Assembly: GCA_900548265.1 (NCBI GenBank)
Contig: URKG01000009.1
Span: 1 to 64,000 of the forward strand
DNA: 64,000 nucleotides
Direction of reading: 5' to 3'
Source: an uncultured Collinsella sp.
Lineage (GTDB): Bacteria; Actinomycetota; Coriobacteriia; Coriobacteriales; Coriobacteriaceae
Below are positions 42,940 through 51,856 of the stretch, piece after piece (within the stretch, counting starts at the first letter, position 1; every line of letters starts with the position of its first letter). The notes under the pieces were generated by a model. The model did not search any database. It saw only the letters and a list, made by a program, of their open reading frames with translations, and had not been told where the DNA came from. The position numbers and the translations under genes are program-made.

Positions 42940-44040
42940 CTATTTCACGCATTGAGCCGCGAGATAGTCGCGGAAGAATGGCAATTCAAAAGCGACGATT
43001 CCGCGCCCGCGTTCTCCGATGATGCCGGCATCTATCATGCGGCGTCGGTAGCGGGAGACCTGCTGCGGCGAACGCTTAAGGCGCTCGACAAGGTCAGCGG
43101 TGGTGGATTCTTCTTCGTCATCGAGCATGGCGATGAGGAATCGCTTGTCCTCTGCAGTGAGTTCCCGATAGGTTGCCGCGAGGATTCGGTCGTCCATCTC
43201 GTCGCGCGCGATTTTGATTCCCAGGTCAAAGTCGCGTGACGAGATTTCCTTCGAATCGCTTGTGAGATCCCAGGCACGGTAGCCTACGAGTTGCAATAGG
43301 AAGGGAAAACCAGAGATCGAGCGAACGGCTCTATCGATTCCCTCAGCATCTGCCAGGCGATCGTTTTCCTGGATCGTGCGAATCAAGGCCTCGCGTACGT
43401 CATAGTCGGCAATGCGACCCAGATGATATTGTTGGGCGCGGCGAAGGAACGAGACCGTCTTGTGGTTCAGTAGCGTCGATACGTTGTTGGGAAGTCCCGC
43501 CATGAGCAGGGCGACGCGTTTTCCATCGGTCACAAAGTGCTGATACGTCGCTGCGAGCTGAATCATCTCGTCGAGTGTCGGGTCCACCTCGTCAACCGTG
43601 ACGAGCAGACCGGTGCCCGCCTCGTTGAGCTGGTCGATGATGTCGCTCATGCGATAACGCCAGGTTGAGGCATCGTGAACGCGATTGACCTCGATGCTGC
43701 CGAGCGGTGCAATTCCGAGGCCGGTGACTTCGAATTGGCTGGAGGAGTCGATGAGATGGGCTGCGGCGCGTTTCGCCCCGAACTCGATTTCCTCAAGCAT
43801 ACCCGGGAGCGCGGTTGTCTTTACGGCAATCCAGCCGTGGGATTCCGCCCTTGTCGCAAGCGACGACATGAGAGCAGTTTTACCGGTTCCACGCGCGCCT
43901 GAGAAAATCGAGGTCAATTCTGGGCGCCTGCGCTGGCTCAAGAAGGCACGGTCCAAATCCCGAATAATCTGCTGTCTGCCAGCGAGATGGGCGGGAACCT
44001 CACCAAAACTGGGGGTAAACGGGTTCTCGAGATATTTCAT
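42940..44040 (-). CDS. AAA+ ATPase with C-terminal winged helix, copy 2
   Basis: A protein of 366 residues of the same architecture as the ATPase encoded near 39.3 kb: N-terminal NPFTPSFGEVPAHLAGR, Walker A GARGTGKT, Walker B TVDEVD, a GLPNNVSTL sensor segment and the shared FLRRAQQYHLG, with a C-terminal helix-turn-helix (TTADLVERLKRSPQQVSRYRRRMIDAGII). It probably acts on DNA or in a regulatory complex. The pair flank the UvrA-like gene. AAAGGAG precedes the ATG; upstream an AT-rich region holds the dyad TTAACT ... AGTTAA. No neighbour reveals its role. Confidence 0.8.
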   Translation of the reverse strand: MKYLENPFTPSFGEVPAHLAGRQQIIRDLDRAFLSQRRRPELTSIFSGARGTGKTALMSSLATRAESHGWIAVKTTALPGMLEEIEFGAKRAAAHLIDSSSQFEVTGLGIAPLGSIEVNRVHDASTWRYRMSDIIDQLNEAGTGLLVTVDEVDPTLDEMIQLAATYQHFVTDGKRVALLMAGLPNNVSTLLNHKTVSFLRRAQQYHLGRIADYDVREALIRTIQENDRLADAEGIDRAVRSISGFPFLLQLVGYRAWDLTSDSKEISSRDFDLGIKIARDEMDDRILAATYRELTAEDKRFLIAMLDDEEESTTADLVERLKRSPQQVSRYRRRMIDAGIIGERGRGIVAFELPFFRDYLAAQCVK

Positions 44041-44063
44041 AAGGCTCTCCTTTCACACCGGCG

Positions 44064-44101
44064 TTTAACTTCATTTTACTTTAGTTAATTCTGATTAAAA
44101 G
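44064..44101. promoter_or_regulatory. AT-rich dyad upstream of the second ATPase
   Basis: GTTTAACTTCATTTTAC and TTTAGTTAATTC include the perfect half-sites TTAACT/AGTTAA twelve bases apart. The region probably holds the promoter and an operator of the minus-strand ATPase gene. Confidence 0.4.
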
Positions 44102-44158
44102 TGAGGGCTCTTTATCTAGAGCATCAATTAGGCGTGTGTGCCATCGGCGTGGCGCTTG

Positions 44159-44191
44159 AATGTGACAAAGGGATAGTTCCTTTGTCACATT
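44159..44191. repeat. GGGACAG-family hairpin at the trmL 3' end
   Basis: Perfect 13-bp arms AATGTGACAAAGG / CCTTTGTCACATT around GATAGTT. The right arm contains the stop codon of trmL on the minus strand. Confidence 0.82.
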
Positions 44192-44784
44192 CCCGGAAAG
44201 CCTGCCTGGCGCAGGGCCTCGTAGAGGACGATGGCGGCGCTGTTGGAGAGGTTGAGTGCGCTGATGCGGTAGTCGTCCGGGTTGACGAAGTTGCCGCAGA
44301 TATCCTGTTGAAGGATGGCCTCGTGACTGTCCTCGGTATGCCCCAGCGATTCCTCGTGAGCTTCCCAAGCCTCGGCGTTATCGAGTGAGTCGCAATCGCG
44401 CAGCATCGGGATGCGCTCGCAACGCTCGGGCGCCGCGGCAAGCAGTGGCTCGGGAATGCCCGAGCTCTCGCTGCCAAAGACCAAGTAGTCACCGTCGCGG
44501 TAGGTGCTCTGCGCATAGGTGCGGCGTGCCTTTTTGGTCAGCAGATGCAGGCGCTCGTCGGCGGGGGAGAGGTCGTTGCGCGCAAGGAAATCCTCCCAGC
44601 CGGTATAGGTCGTCACGTCCAAGTTTTGCCAGTAGCCCAGGCCGGCGCGACGTACCGTCTTGTCGTCGAGCGAAAAGCCCAGTGGCTCCACCAGATGCAG
44701 GCGGGCGCCGGTGACCACGCAGGTACGGCCGATATTGCCCGTATTGGCCGGAATCTCGGGCGCATACAGCACGATGTTGAACAT
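44185..44784 (-). CDS. trmL: tRNA (cytidine(34)-2'-O)-methyltransferase TrmL-like
   Basis: A SPOUT-class enzyme of 199 residues that methylates the wobble nucleotide ribose of certain tRNA-Leu. It shows the family order NIVLYAPEIPANTGNIGRTCVVTGA, HLVEPLGF, DYLVFGSESSGIPE and the C-terminal knot RISALNLSNSAAIVLYEALRQ. Compared with E. coli TrmL it has an acidic insertion of about 35 residues (including ESLGHTEDSHEAILQQ) before the knot. The start MFNIVLYAP has AAGGAG upstream. Hairpin repeats lie on both sides. Confidence 0.88.
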   Translation of the reverse strand: MFNIVLYAPEIPANTGNIGRTCVVTGARLHLVEPLGFSLDDKTVRRAGLGYWQNLDVTTYTGWEDFLARNDLSPADERLHLLTKKARRTYAQSTYRDGDYLVFGSESSGIPEPLLAAAPERCERIPMLRDCDSLDNAEAWEAHEESLGHTEDSHEAILQQDICGNFVNPDDYRISALNLSNSAAIVLYEALRQAGFPGM

Positions 44785-44808
44785 GAATCTCCTTGGCTCA
44801 GAACGAAA

Positions 44809-44845
44809 AACCACCACGAAGGGGACAGGCACCTTCGTGGTGGTT
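44809..44845. repeat. GGGGACAGGCA-core hairpin repeat
   Basis: Perfect 14-bp arms AACCACCACGAAGG / CCTTCGTGGTGGTT around GGACAGGCA. The stem sequence differs completely from other copies while the core is shared. Confidence 0.82.
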
Positions 44846-44884
44846 TGGCGGTTACGTAGCGGAAAAATGTCCGCTTGGATAAAC

Positions 44885-46015
44885 CTAGGCGCGGTGCCAG
44901 TCGGTCAGGCAGGCATCGAGGGAGGCGATGAGCGCGTCCTTGTCCATGTGACGGCCGATGATGCACAGGCTCGTCATGCGGTCGCCCGTCTCGTCGTCCC
45001 AAATCTGCATGATCTCGGGGTTCTCGTCGATGATCTTCTGCTTCTCGCCCTCGGGCGCCGAGTCAACGAACAGGCCGTTCTCCATCAGGCGCATCTGGTG
45101 GCCAGCCTGCTCAAACATGTAGCACATGTCCGGATTGCCGGTCTGCCACAACGGACCCTTGACGCGAATGACCTCGTCGGGCCACTCCTGCTCAACAAAA
45201 TCGGTGAACTTCTGCAGGTCAAACGGCTTGCGGCGCGAGTAAACAAAGGTCTCGATGTCGTACTCGAGCACCTCGGGGTCGTCGTGCTCCTCGGGATGCT
45301 CCATGGCCTCAATCCAGGCGGCGGAGTTGTAGGCGCGCATAAAGTCGAAGCGGTCGGTATCGAGCAGCTCCTCCATGGGGACCTCACCGTTCTGAGCCTC
45401 GACAATCACGGCGTCCTTCTGCAGGCTGCGCACGATAGCCTTGAGCTCGGCGATCTGCTCGGGGCTCACGGTATCGGTCTTGTTGAGAATCAGCGTAGAG
45501 CAGAACTCGATCTGCTGGATGAGCAGGCTCTCGATGTCGTCCTCGTCGATATCCTCGGCCAGCAGGTCGCGGCCGCCGTTGAACTCGTCGTACATACGGG
45601 CGCAATCGACTACGGCCACGATGTTGTCGAGCGCGAGCTTGGGCTCGCCGCCCACCTTGGCCTCGTCGCAGAAGCTCGAGATGGTGTAGGCGATGGGGAT
45701 GGGCTCGCAAATTCCCGAGGCCTCGATGATGATGTAGTCGAAGTTGCCCGAATCGGCGATGCCCTGCAGCTGGTTGGCAAGGTCGTCCGAAAGCGTGCAG
45801 CAGATGCAGCCGTTGGTGAGCGGGATGAGGTCATCGGTCTCGGAAAGGCCGCCGTCGGCGATAAGGCTGGCGTCGACGTTGATCTCGCCGATGTCGTTGA
45901 CGATCACGGCGGCGCGGATGCCGCCGTCGTTAGCGAGGATGTGGTTGAGCAGCGTGGTCTTGCCGGCACCGAGGTATCCGGTAAGCATGATGATCTTCAC
46001 GGGTTTGTTGGGCAT
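44885..46015 (-). CDS. CobW/COG0523-family GTPase (metal chaperone)
   Basis: A protein of 376 residues: Walker A GYLGAGKTT, the metal-binding GCICC motif, Walker B-like IIIEASG, NKTD, and a C-terminal CobW_C domain with VKGPLW. COG0523 GTPases insert or deliver metals such as zinc or cobalt. The target enzyme is unknown and no Zur-like operator was recognised. The start MPNKPVKIIMLTGYLG has AAAGGAGGG seven bases upstream. It follows the ArsC-like gene by 86 bases and could share its transcript. Confidence 0.9.
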   Translation of the reverse strand: MPNKPVKIIMLTGYLGAGKTTLLNHILANDGGIRAAVIVNDIGEINVDASLIADGGLSETDDLIPLTNGCICCTLSDDLANQLQGIADSGNFDYIIIEASGICEPIPIAYTISSFCDEAKVGGEPKLALDNIVAVVDCARMYDEFNGGRDLLAEDIDEDDIESLLIQQIEFCSTLILNKTDTVSPEQIAELKAIVRSLQKDAVIVEAQNGEVPMEELLDTDRFDFMRAYNSAAWIEAMEHPEEHDDPEVLEYDIETFVYSRRKPFDLQKFTDFVEQEWPDEVIRVKGPLWQTGNPDMCYMFEQAGHQMRLMENGLFVDSAPEGEKQKIIDENPEIMQIWDDETGDRMTSLCIIGRHMDKDALIASLDACLTDWHRA

Positions 46016-46101
46016 GTGCCCTCCTTTGTTAGACATGGCTTACAGTTGAATCTTATGCCAAACGCCTGCTCTTATACCCACGCGCCGGCAAATAACACAA
46101 G

Positions 46102-46443
46102 CTACTCCCAGGCTCCCCATACATCGGGGCAATAACCGACGGTGGCCTTTTTACCGTTGCGCACGATGGGCTCGGCTAGAACCTGCTGGTTCTCGAGCAG
46201 CTTGTCGAAGCGCTGGCTAGGGGTGAGGTGCTGGATGAGCGCGAGCGTCTCCTCGTCCTTGGCTTTGGGGTTGAGCAGCTTGTCGATGCCGCCGACCGCC
46301 TGCATCACGCTCGTGAGCTCGCCCTTGCTCATCTCCTTTTCCTTAAGGTCGATAAACTGCACCTTAATGCGGCGCTCTTTGAAGAAGCGCTGTGCTTTCT
46401 TGGTATCGAAGGACTTTTTGGTGCCAAAAATCTGCACGTTCAT
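46102..46443 (-). CDS. ArsC/Spx-like thioredoxin-fold protein
   Basis: A protein of 113 residues of the arsenate reductase-like family. It begins MNVQIFGTKKSFDTKKAQRFFKERRIKVQFIDL, and the usual CxxC or CxxxxxR active site is replaced by GTKKSFDT, lacking the catalytic cysteine. It ends ...PIVRNGKKATVGYCPDVWGAW. The family includes ArsC, YffB and Spx; without the cysteine arsenate reduction is doubtful, so a YffB- or regulator-like role is more likely. It follows the flavodoxin-like gene by 17 bases and is probably in its operon. Confidence 0.82.
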   Translation of the reverse strand: MNVQIFGTKKSFDTKKAQRFFKERRIKVQFIDLKEKEMSKGELTSVMQAVGGIDKLLNPKAKDEETLALIQHLTPSQRFDKLLENQQVLAEPIVRNGKKATVGYCPDVWGAWE

Positions 46444-46460
46444 GTATTTGTTCCGCCGTT

Positions 46461-47084
46461 CTACCTGATGAAGTTGGTCGTTGCTCGATCTGCCTCGGGT
46501 GCGTTGATGCCGGCGGCCTGTCCTGCCTCGATACAGCGAAGGAGCCAGGCCATGTTTTTGCCGATGTTGCGCATGGTGGCAAGGCCCTCGGCGTCCCCAT
46601 TGGCGTCGCCGGGCACGCGACCAAACACGTTGTTCCAGTACGTGGAGGCAACCACGGGCATCTGGTTGATGGTGAAGTACTTATTGAGCACATCGAAGGT
46701 GGTCGACGTACCGCCGCGACGGGCGACGGCGATGGCAGCGCCCGGCTTGTGCGCAAAGGCCTTGCTGCCGGCATAGAAGGCGCGATCGAGGGCCGAAAGG
46801 ATGCGGCCGCTGGGGTGCGCATAGTAGACGGGCGAGCCAAAGACAAAACCGTCGGCCTGCTCGGCGGCAGCAATCAGCTCGTTCACCACGTCGTCGTCAA
46901 AGGTGCAGCGTCCGCCAAGCTTGCCGCACTGACCGCAACCGATGCAATCGCGAATGGGCTTGGCGCCCAGCTGAAACACCTCGGTATCAATGCCTTCGGC
47001 ATTGAGCTGCTCGGCGACCTCGGCGAGTGCGCGGGCGGTGTTGCCGTTTGCCTTGGGGCTGCCATTGACCAAAAGAACCTTCAT
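46461..47084 (-). CDS. NADPH-dependent FMN reductase/flavodoxin-like protein
   Basis: A protein of 207 residues of the iron-sulfur flavoprotein-like branch of the FMN-reductase family. It has the phosphate-binding loop LLVNGSPKANGNTA, a cysteine cluster CIGCGQCGKLGGRC that could hold an iron-sulfur centre, and the flavin contact GSPVYYAHPSG. It should reduce quinones, metals or organic substrates. The second start (ATG) has GGGAG six bases upstream; a GTG one codon earlier is possible. It heads an operon with the ArsC/Spx-like gene. Confidence 0.86.
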   Translation of the reverse strand: MKVLLVNGSPKANGNTARALAEVAEQLNAEGIDTEVFQLGAKPIRDCIGCGQCGKLGGRCTFDDDVVNELIAAAEQADGFVFGSPVYYAHPSGRILSALDRAFYAGSKAFAHKPGAAIAVARRGGTSTTFDVLNKYFTINQMPVVASTYWNNVFGRVPGDANGDAEGLATMRNIGKNMAWLLRCIEAGQAAGINAPEADRATTNFIR

Positions 47085-47158
47085 CACAAACTCCCTCTGC
47101 TTTTGGTGACTTCTGCAGAGGATTATCGCACGATGGGGGAGGCGGCGCGGGCGCGGTG

Positions 47159-48688
47159 CTAATCCAGTTTGGTACCTGGCACCTGCACGGCTTTCCCGAG
47201 CAACGCTTTGAGCTCGTTCAAAATGGAAACGGGCTGTCGGTCAACGCTGTTCAGATGGAGCGTGGCCACGCGAATGGGCGGCTGATATTCAAGCGAGCCG
47301 ATGAGCACGGGAGAACCCAGGAATCGTTCGATTTCGTTTGCGAGCTCGTCGATTGCCTCGGGGCCGAGCTCATCGAAAAGCGCCACGAACATTGGTCCCG
47401 TCGAGCGGAACAGGCGACCCTTGCCGCGCGAACAATCCATGAGGCAGGCGGCGCTTTCGGCGAGCACGCGGTCGCCTGCATCGAATCCAAAGCGGGCATT
47501 GACTTCGGCGATATCGTCGACCTTAATGGCAATAAAGCCTGCCTTGCGCGGCACGCGACGCATTTCGCCAATGGCGTTGACCAGGGCGTGAATATCGCCC
47601 AGGCCGGTCACGGAATCGGTCGTATCTGCCAAGCTTCGGTTGATGATAATGCCCACATACATGTTGGGCTCGGTATCGGTTCCATCCAAGCGGTAGCCCG
47701 TGCAGTCGCAAAGCACGTATTTTCCAGTGGCATCCATTACGCGATACTGCATGTAGTGGAAGTGCCACGTGCCGTTTATCACCATGTCGAGCTCGGCGCG
47801 TACGTTGTCGCGGTCCTCGGGATGAACGCGGGCAAGCCACATATCGACCGAGTTAAAAGGGTGCTGGGAGGGCAGGTCAAAATCGCGCACGGCGTTGACC
47901 GACCATTGCGATTCTCCCGTATCGAGGTTAAGGATGAACGGATAGCGCGTCTCGGAGCTCATGGAGATCGCTTGGAACACTCGGTCGTTGCAGGGAAGCT
48001 GATCGACGATTGGGCGTTGCGGCGCATCATTGTCTTTCGGTTGCTGCACACGATGCATAAGCTTATAGCGATACATCTTGCGATCGGCATCCATCGTCAT
48101 CTGGCGACGCGTGTCGCCGGCAAGTGGATCGACGCGCGAGCAGCCAAAGCTAAAACTGCCGATCATGGGCGCCTTGCCGCCTGAGCTCGCCTCGATCAGC
48201 CCGGCACGTACCTGCTCCAAGCGCTGCTCGAGTTCAGCCTCGTTTGCGGAGGGCGAGATGAGCACAAACTCGTCTCCACCGATACGGAACAGCATCTCAT
48301 CGTGCTCCATGGTTTCGGAGAGCGTGCGGCAGATGCTCAGAATATAGCGATTGCCTTCGGCGTGGCCAAACCTATCATTGCAATGTTTTAGATGGTCGAT
48401 GTCAATATAGGCGCAGGTGAAGGGGTCGCCTTTGTGCCAGAGTTGCTCGACGTGACGGTCGAGTCCGCTGCGGTTGCCCAAGTTGGTGAGCGGGTCGATA
48501 TGGGCGTTGCTCTCAAGCAGCCGGCGCTCTTGTTGCAGGATGGCGTGCGTCTTTTGCAGTTGCTCGCCAACGGCGCGTAGCCCAGCGGGCAGCGCGGCAA
48601 CATCGAGTTCGGCGGTCGAGATGCCATTCGCAAGTCGCTGAAGATAGGCAATAATCGATTGCTCGCCCATGCGGTACGACTCGTTCAT
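47159..48688 (-). CDS. GGDEF-domain diguanylate cyclase, multidomain
   Basis: A soluble protein of 509 residues. An N-terminal helical region precedes a full GGDEF domain (IDPLTNLGNRSGLDRHV, RIGGDEF at about 135-141), followed by a PAS-like domain (about 240-370) and a second, degenerate GGDEF-like domain lacking the motif. It should synthesise c-di-GMP; the second domain may bind GTP or be regulatory. It is closely related in its first two thirds to the GGDEF-EAL protein encoded upstream, indicating tandem duplication. AAGGAGG lies eight bases before the ATG. Confidence 0.85.
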   Translation of the reverse strand: MNESYRMGEQSIIAYLQRLANGISTAELDVAALPAGLRAVGEQLQKTHAILQQERRLLESNAHIDPLTNLGNRSGLDRHVEQLWHKGDPFTCAYIDIDHLKHCNDRFGHAEGNRYILSICRTLSETMEHDEMLFRIGGDEFVLISPSANEAELEQRLEQVRAGLIEASSGGKAPMIGSFSFGCSRVDPLAGDTRRQMTMDADRKMYRYKLMHRVQQPKDNDAPQRPIVDQLPCNDRVFQAISMSSETRYPFILNLDTGESQWSVNAVRDFDLPSQHPFNSVDMWLARVHPEDRDNVRAELDMVINGTWHFHYMQYRVMDATGKYVLCDCTGYRLDGTDTEPNMYVGIIINRSLADTTDSVTGLGDIHALVNAIGEMRRVPRKAGFIAIKVDDIAEVNARFGFDAGDRVLAESAACLMDCSRGKGRLFRSTGPMFVALFDELGPEAIDELANEIERFLGSPVLIGSLEYQPPIRVATLHLNSVDRQPVSILNELKALLGKAVQVPGTKLD

Positions 48689-48815
48689 GATGGATAACCT
48701 CCTTGGGCGGAACAATGGTTTGTATCATATCCCCAATTCGGTTTGAATTGGGGATATAAGTTAGCTAATGGAGACAAATGCCCCCTTCGGCGGTGGCGTT
48801 TTGCGCGCGAGCGTA

Positions 48816-51533
48816 TCAGTTGTTATTGCCACCATCGAGCAATGCCTCAAAATCCTTCGCCGGCATGGGGCGGTAGTAGAGGAAGCCCTGAGCGTAGCGG
48901 GCGCCCATTTGTCGTAGCATGTTCGCCTGTTCATTTGTCTCGACGCCTTCAACCACGACGGGCAGATGGAGCGACTGCGCCATCTCGAGCATCGATGACA
49001 CGATCTGCGCGCTGCGGCCTTGATCGCGGTCGGTGGGCACAAAGGTGCGGTCGAGCTTGATGACGTCGACGTTGACGTTCTTGAGCATCGCGAGCGTGGA
49101 CTGGCCGGTGCCAAAATCGTCCATGTAGGTCGAGAAGCCACGGGTGTGCAGATCCGCGGTCAGCTTATCCACGGCCTCGGACTCTCCGGTATAGGCGGTC
49201 TCGGTGATCTCGATGTGCATGAGTTCGGGCGGCAGGTTGTACTGGGCGGCGAGCGACCCCATATGCTCGGCGACATCGCAGGCAAGAATGTCTACGCGCG
49301 ACACATTGAGGGAAATCGGAACCACGCGAAGTCCTCGATTGAGGCGCTCGCGGAGCCACATGGCGACGCCCTGCCAAACATATTTGTCGAGCGTCACTAC
49401 AAAGCCGCTTTCCTCGAGTGCGGGGATAAACGTTGCGGGCGAAATGAGAGAGCCGTCCTTGTCAATCCAGCGGGTGAGTGCTTCGGCGCCAATAATCTCG
49501 CCGGTTTCCATATCGACCTGGGGCTGAAGATAGTACGTGATGCGACCATTTGACAGCGCGTACTGGAATTCGGCCAGCGTGCGGTTGAACACGATTTCGC
49601 GCTTGTACTCCTCGGGGCAAAAAATGGCAATGCGCTCCTTAAAGTCGTTTTTTGCGCGCCGATTGGTAAACATGGCCTTTGCCTGCGCATCGATGGTGAT
49701 CTCCTCATTGGAATCGATGGGGTAAACGCCCATGGACGGCCAAAAACCTACGCCGTCATCATGCCTGGCTACTGCCTCGCGAACGCGGTTGTAGATTTGA
49801 TGGACGGTGATGTGCTTAAAGGGGATGAGTACGCAAAAGTCATCTTGGCCCCAGTACCCTGCGACGCCCATATCGGCATTCTCGATGTCCTTGAGGACCG
49901 TGCCCACATCGGCAAGCAGGCGGTCGCCTTCGGCCTGTCCATACCATTCATTAAACAGGCGCATGTGGCCCATGTCGACCGTGGCGATGCACCAGGCGCC
50001 GTCGCGCCTTGCCTTGATGAAGGCATTGGCACGGCGCATAAACTCGCTGGGTCGGTAGAGACCGGTGAGCATGTCGAGGTGCTCGGCGACGGCGCCTTTG
50101 CGTTCCATCTCGGGTATGGGCAGACTGTCGTTGGGAACAAGTCCGCCGGCCGTGCGAAGGCGACGATCGAGTTCGCCCAAAACAGTCGATGCTTGGGAGT
50201 CCAGGCGTTCGTAAAAGGTCGGGACGACAAGACAGACGGGAGCAATGGTGTCGCCTGCGATTTGCACAGGAGCGAAAACGGCTTCTTTAAGGTGGCGGGT
50301 CAGTTGCTCGAATGCCTCGTGGTCCAAATCGTTGCTGAGCACGACGAACTGGACGCTACGTGAACGGTAGACCCTGCTCCTGCCGCGGGTGATCGACAGC
50401 ATGCGGCCTGCGTATTCGGCAAGCATGTTGTCGACAGCCTCGGCCCCGTAAAGCTCGTTGAGCTTTGTCGTGCCACGAACGCGCACCGCTATAAGGCCCG
50501 TCTCGCAACGGTCGCAACGACAGGCGTCGATGGCATTGACCAACATGCGCTGGGTGCCGAGGCCTGTCGCGGCGTCGACGGTTTCGGCAAGTGAGTGGTT
50601 GACGAGCTCGCCGACATAGAGCGAGGGGACATTTTCGTCGCCGTCGATGCGAAACCCGCGAGCACGGCAGAGGACGTAGTCGCCGACGACATTGCGCACA
50701 CGATACTGCATGACGCGACGGTGCTTGGTGCCGTTATAGACTTGGTCGATGTCGTTGATGTAGGCCTCAAGGTCATCGGGATGCACGCGCGTTTTCCAGT
50801 AATCGCGACAGTTGTCTATGTGCTCCGAGGGAAGGCCAAGATCGCGCAAGGCGCCTTGTGACCAAAGGGTGCGATGTTTGTCCAAGTTCTCGATAAAGAA
50901 ATAGTGGCCTTCGTTGAGCATCGAAAAGGCGTCGAAAATGCGATCGCTTATTTCGAAGTCGTCGGCGTGGACTTGCGTGATATTGCGTCGATCAAGGTGC
51001 ATGGCATGACGTAGCTTGTAGTCGTACATGCGATGGTCGGCATCGAGTGTCATGCGATTGGAGGCTTCGCCCAGGGCGGGGTCGGCGTGTGCCACTCCGT
51101 AGCTAAACGAGTGGGGCATCTCGGAATCGTTGTTTTTGAGCAGGATCGTTCGGCAGTGTTCCAGACGTTCGGCGAGGTCGTCTTCGGTCGCAATCGTAGA
51201 TAGGATGGCAAACTCGTCGCCGCCTATGCGAAACGCCGCCTCGTCCACTTTCATATACAGTTTGAGATAGAGGCTTACCTGCAAGATATAACGGTTGCCC
51301 TCGTCATGCCCAAAGACGTCGTTGCAGTGCTTAAGGTTATCGATATCGATGAACGCCATGGTAACGGGGGTGTCCTGCTCCCAGAGCTCCTCGAGGGAAC
51401 GGGCAAAGCCGCCGCGGTTGCCAAGTCCGGTAAGCTGGTCGGTAAAGGCGGTCCTAATCAGATCATCCTGACGCTCGAGAAGGTCACGGACGGTCTTTTC
51501 GAGCGTTTCGGTGTAATTGCTGACAGTATCCAT
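48816..51533 (-). CDS. GGDEF-EAL c-di-GMP signalling protein
   Basis: A protein of 905 residues with no transmembrane helix. The order is a helical start, an intact GGDEF domain (FRIGGDEFAIL, motif about 104-108), a PAS-like domain, two further GGDEF-like domains with degenerate motifs (VVLSND and GQDDF), and a C-terminal EAL phosphodiesterase domain (about 660-900) with GAEALTRW, MDDFGTGQS and VEGVETNEQ intact. It can probably both make and degrade c-di-GMP. The neighbour downstream is a shortened paralogue without EAL. The ribosome binding site is weak. It is transcribed divergently from the patatin gene. Confidence 0.87.
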   Translation of the reverse strand: MDTVSNYTETLEKTVRDLLERQDDLIRTAFTDQLTGLGNRGGFARSLEELWEQDTPVTMAFIDIDNLKHCNDVFGHDEGNRYILQVSLYLKLYMKVDEAAFRIGGDEFAILSTIATEDDLAERLEHCRTILLKNNDSEMPHSFSYGVAHADPALGEASNRMTLDADHRMYDYKLRHAMHLDRRNITQVHADDFEISDRIFDAFSMLNEGHYFFIENLDKHRTLWSQGALRDLGLPSEHIDNCRDYWKTRVHPDDLEAYINDIDQVYNGTKHRRVMQYRVRNVVGDYVLCRARGFRIDGDENVPSLYVGELVNHSLAETVDAATGLGTQRMLVNAIDACRCDRCETGLIAVRVRGTTKLNELYGAEAVDNMLAEYAGRMLSITRGRSRVYRSRSVQFVVLSNDLDHEAFEQLTRHLKEAVFAPVQIAGDTIAPVCLVVPTFYERLDSQASTVLGELDRRLRTAGGLVPNDSLPIPEMERKGAVAEHLDMLTGLYRPSEFMRRANAFIKARRDGAWCIATVDMGHMRLFNEWYGQAEGDRLLADVGTVLKDIENADMGVAGYWGQDDFCVLIPFKHITVHQIYNRVREAVARHDDGVGFWPSMGVYPIDSNEEITIDAQAKAMFTNRRAKNDFKERIAIFCPEEYKREIVFNRTLAEFQYALSNGRITYYLQPQVDMETGEIIGAEALTRWIDKDGSLISPATFIPALEESGFVVTLDKYVWQGVAMWLRERLNRGLRVVPISLNVSRVDILACDVAEHMGSLAAQYNLPPELMHIEITETAYTGESEAVDKLTADLHTRGFSTYMDDFGTGQSTLAMLKNVNVDVIKLDRTFVPTDRDQGRSAQIVSSMLEMAQSLHLPVVVEGVETNEQANMLRQMGARYAQGFLYYRPMPAKDFEALLDGGNNN

Positions 51534-51856
51534 GTCGTAAGCGGCTTTCTGAGGTCGGGCGGATTGCGTCGGGCGAGCTCGTTGTGCACACGCGTTGTTG
51601 TTCGGCGCTTTGCGTGTATCCAGGCCCCCGCCTTGCTGCGTTGTTGGGTTAATTTACCGGCTAATGTTCGCTGTTGATAACTGCTGAGTAGTATAAACAA
51701 CAGTGCAGAATTATATATGGGTGTACATGCTGCGGGCGGCTATTATTCGTCAAACGGTAGCGCGGCGATGCGATGTCCGATAAAAATGCGACTGGGGCGG
51801 TATATGTTGACGGGTATACTTGTCCCGGTTTTAAACGCAGGAACGGAGATGGTCGC

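Noticed and set aside
39275..44040. Restriction-modification or known phage-defence system
   Set aside because: No nuclease, methylase or other recognised defence domain accompanies the ATPases.
44660..46135. Long plus-strand open frame opposite trmL and the CobW gene
   Set aside because: Spans two convincing minus-strand genes and a hairpin repeat; composition is antisense-like.
47156..48184. Plus-strand open frame opposite the GGDEF gene
   Set aside because: No ribosome site and no domain; the opposite strand encodes an intact GGDEF domain.
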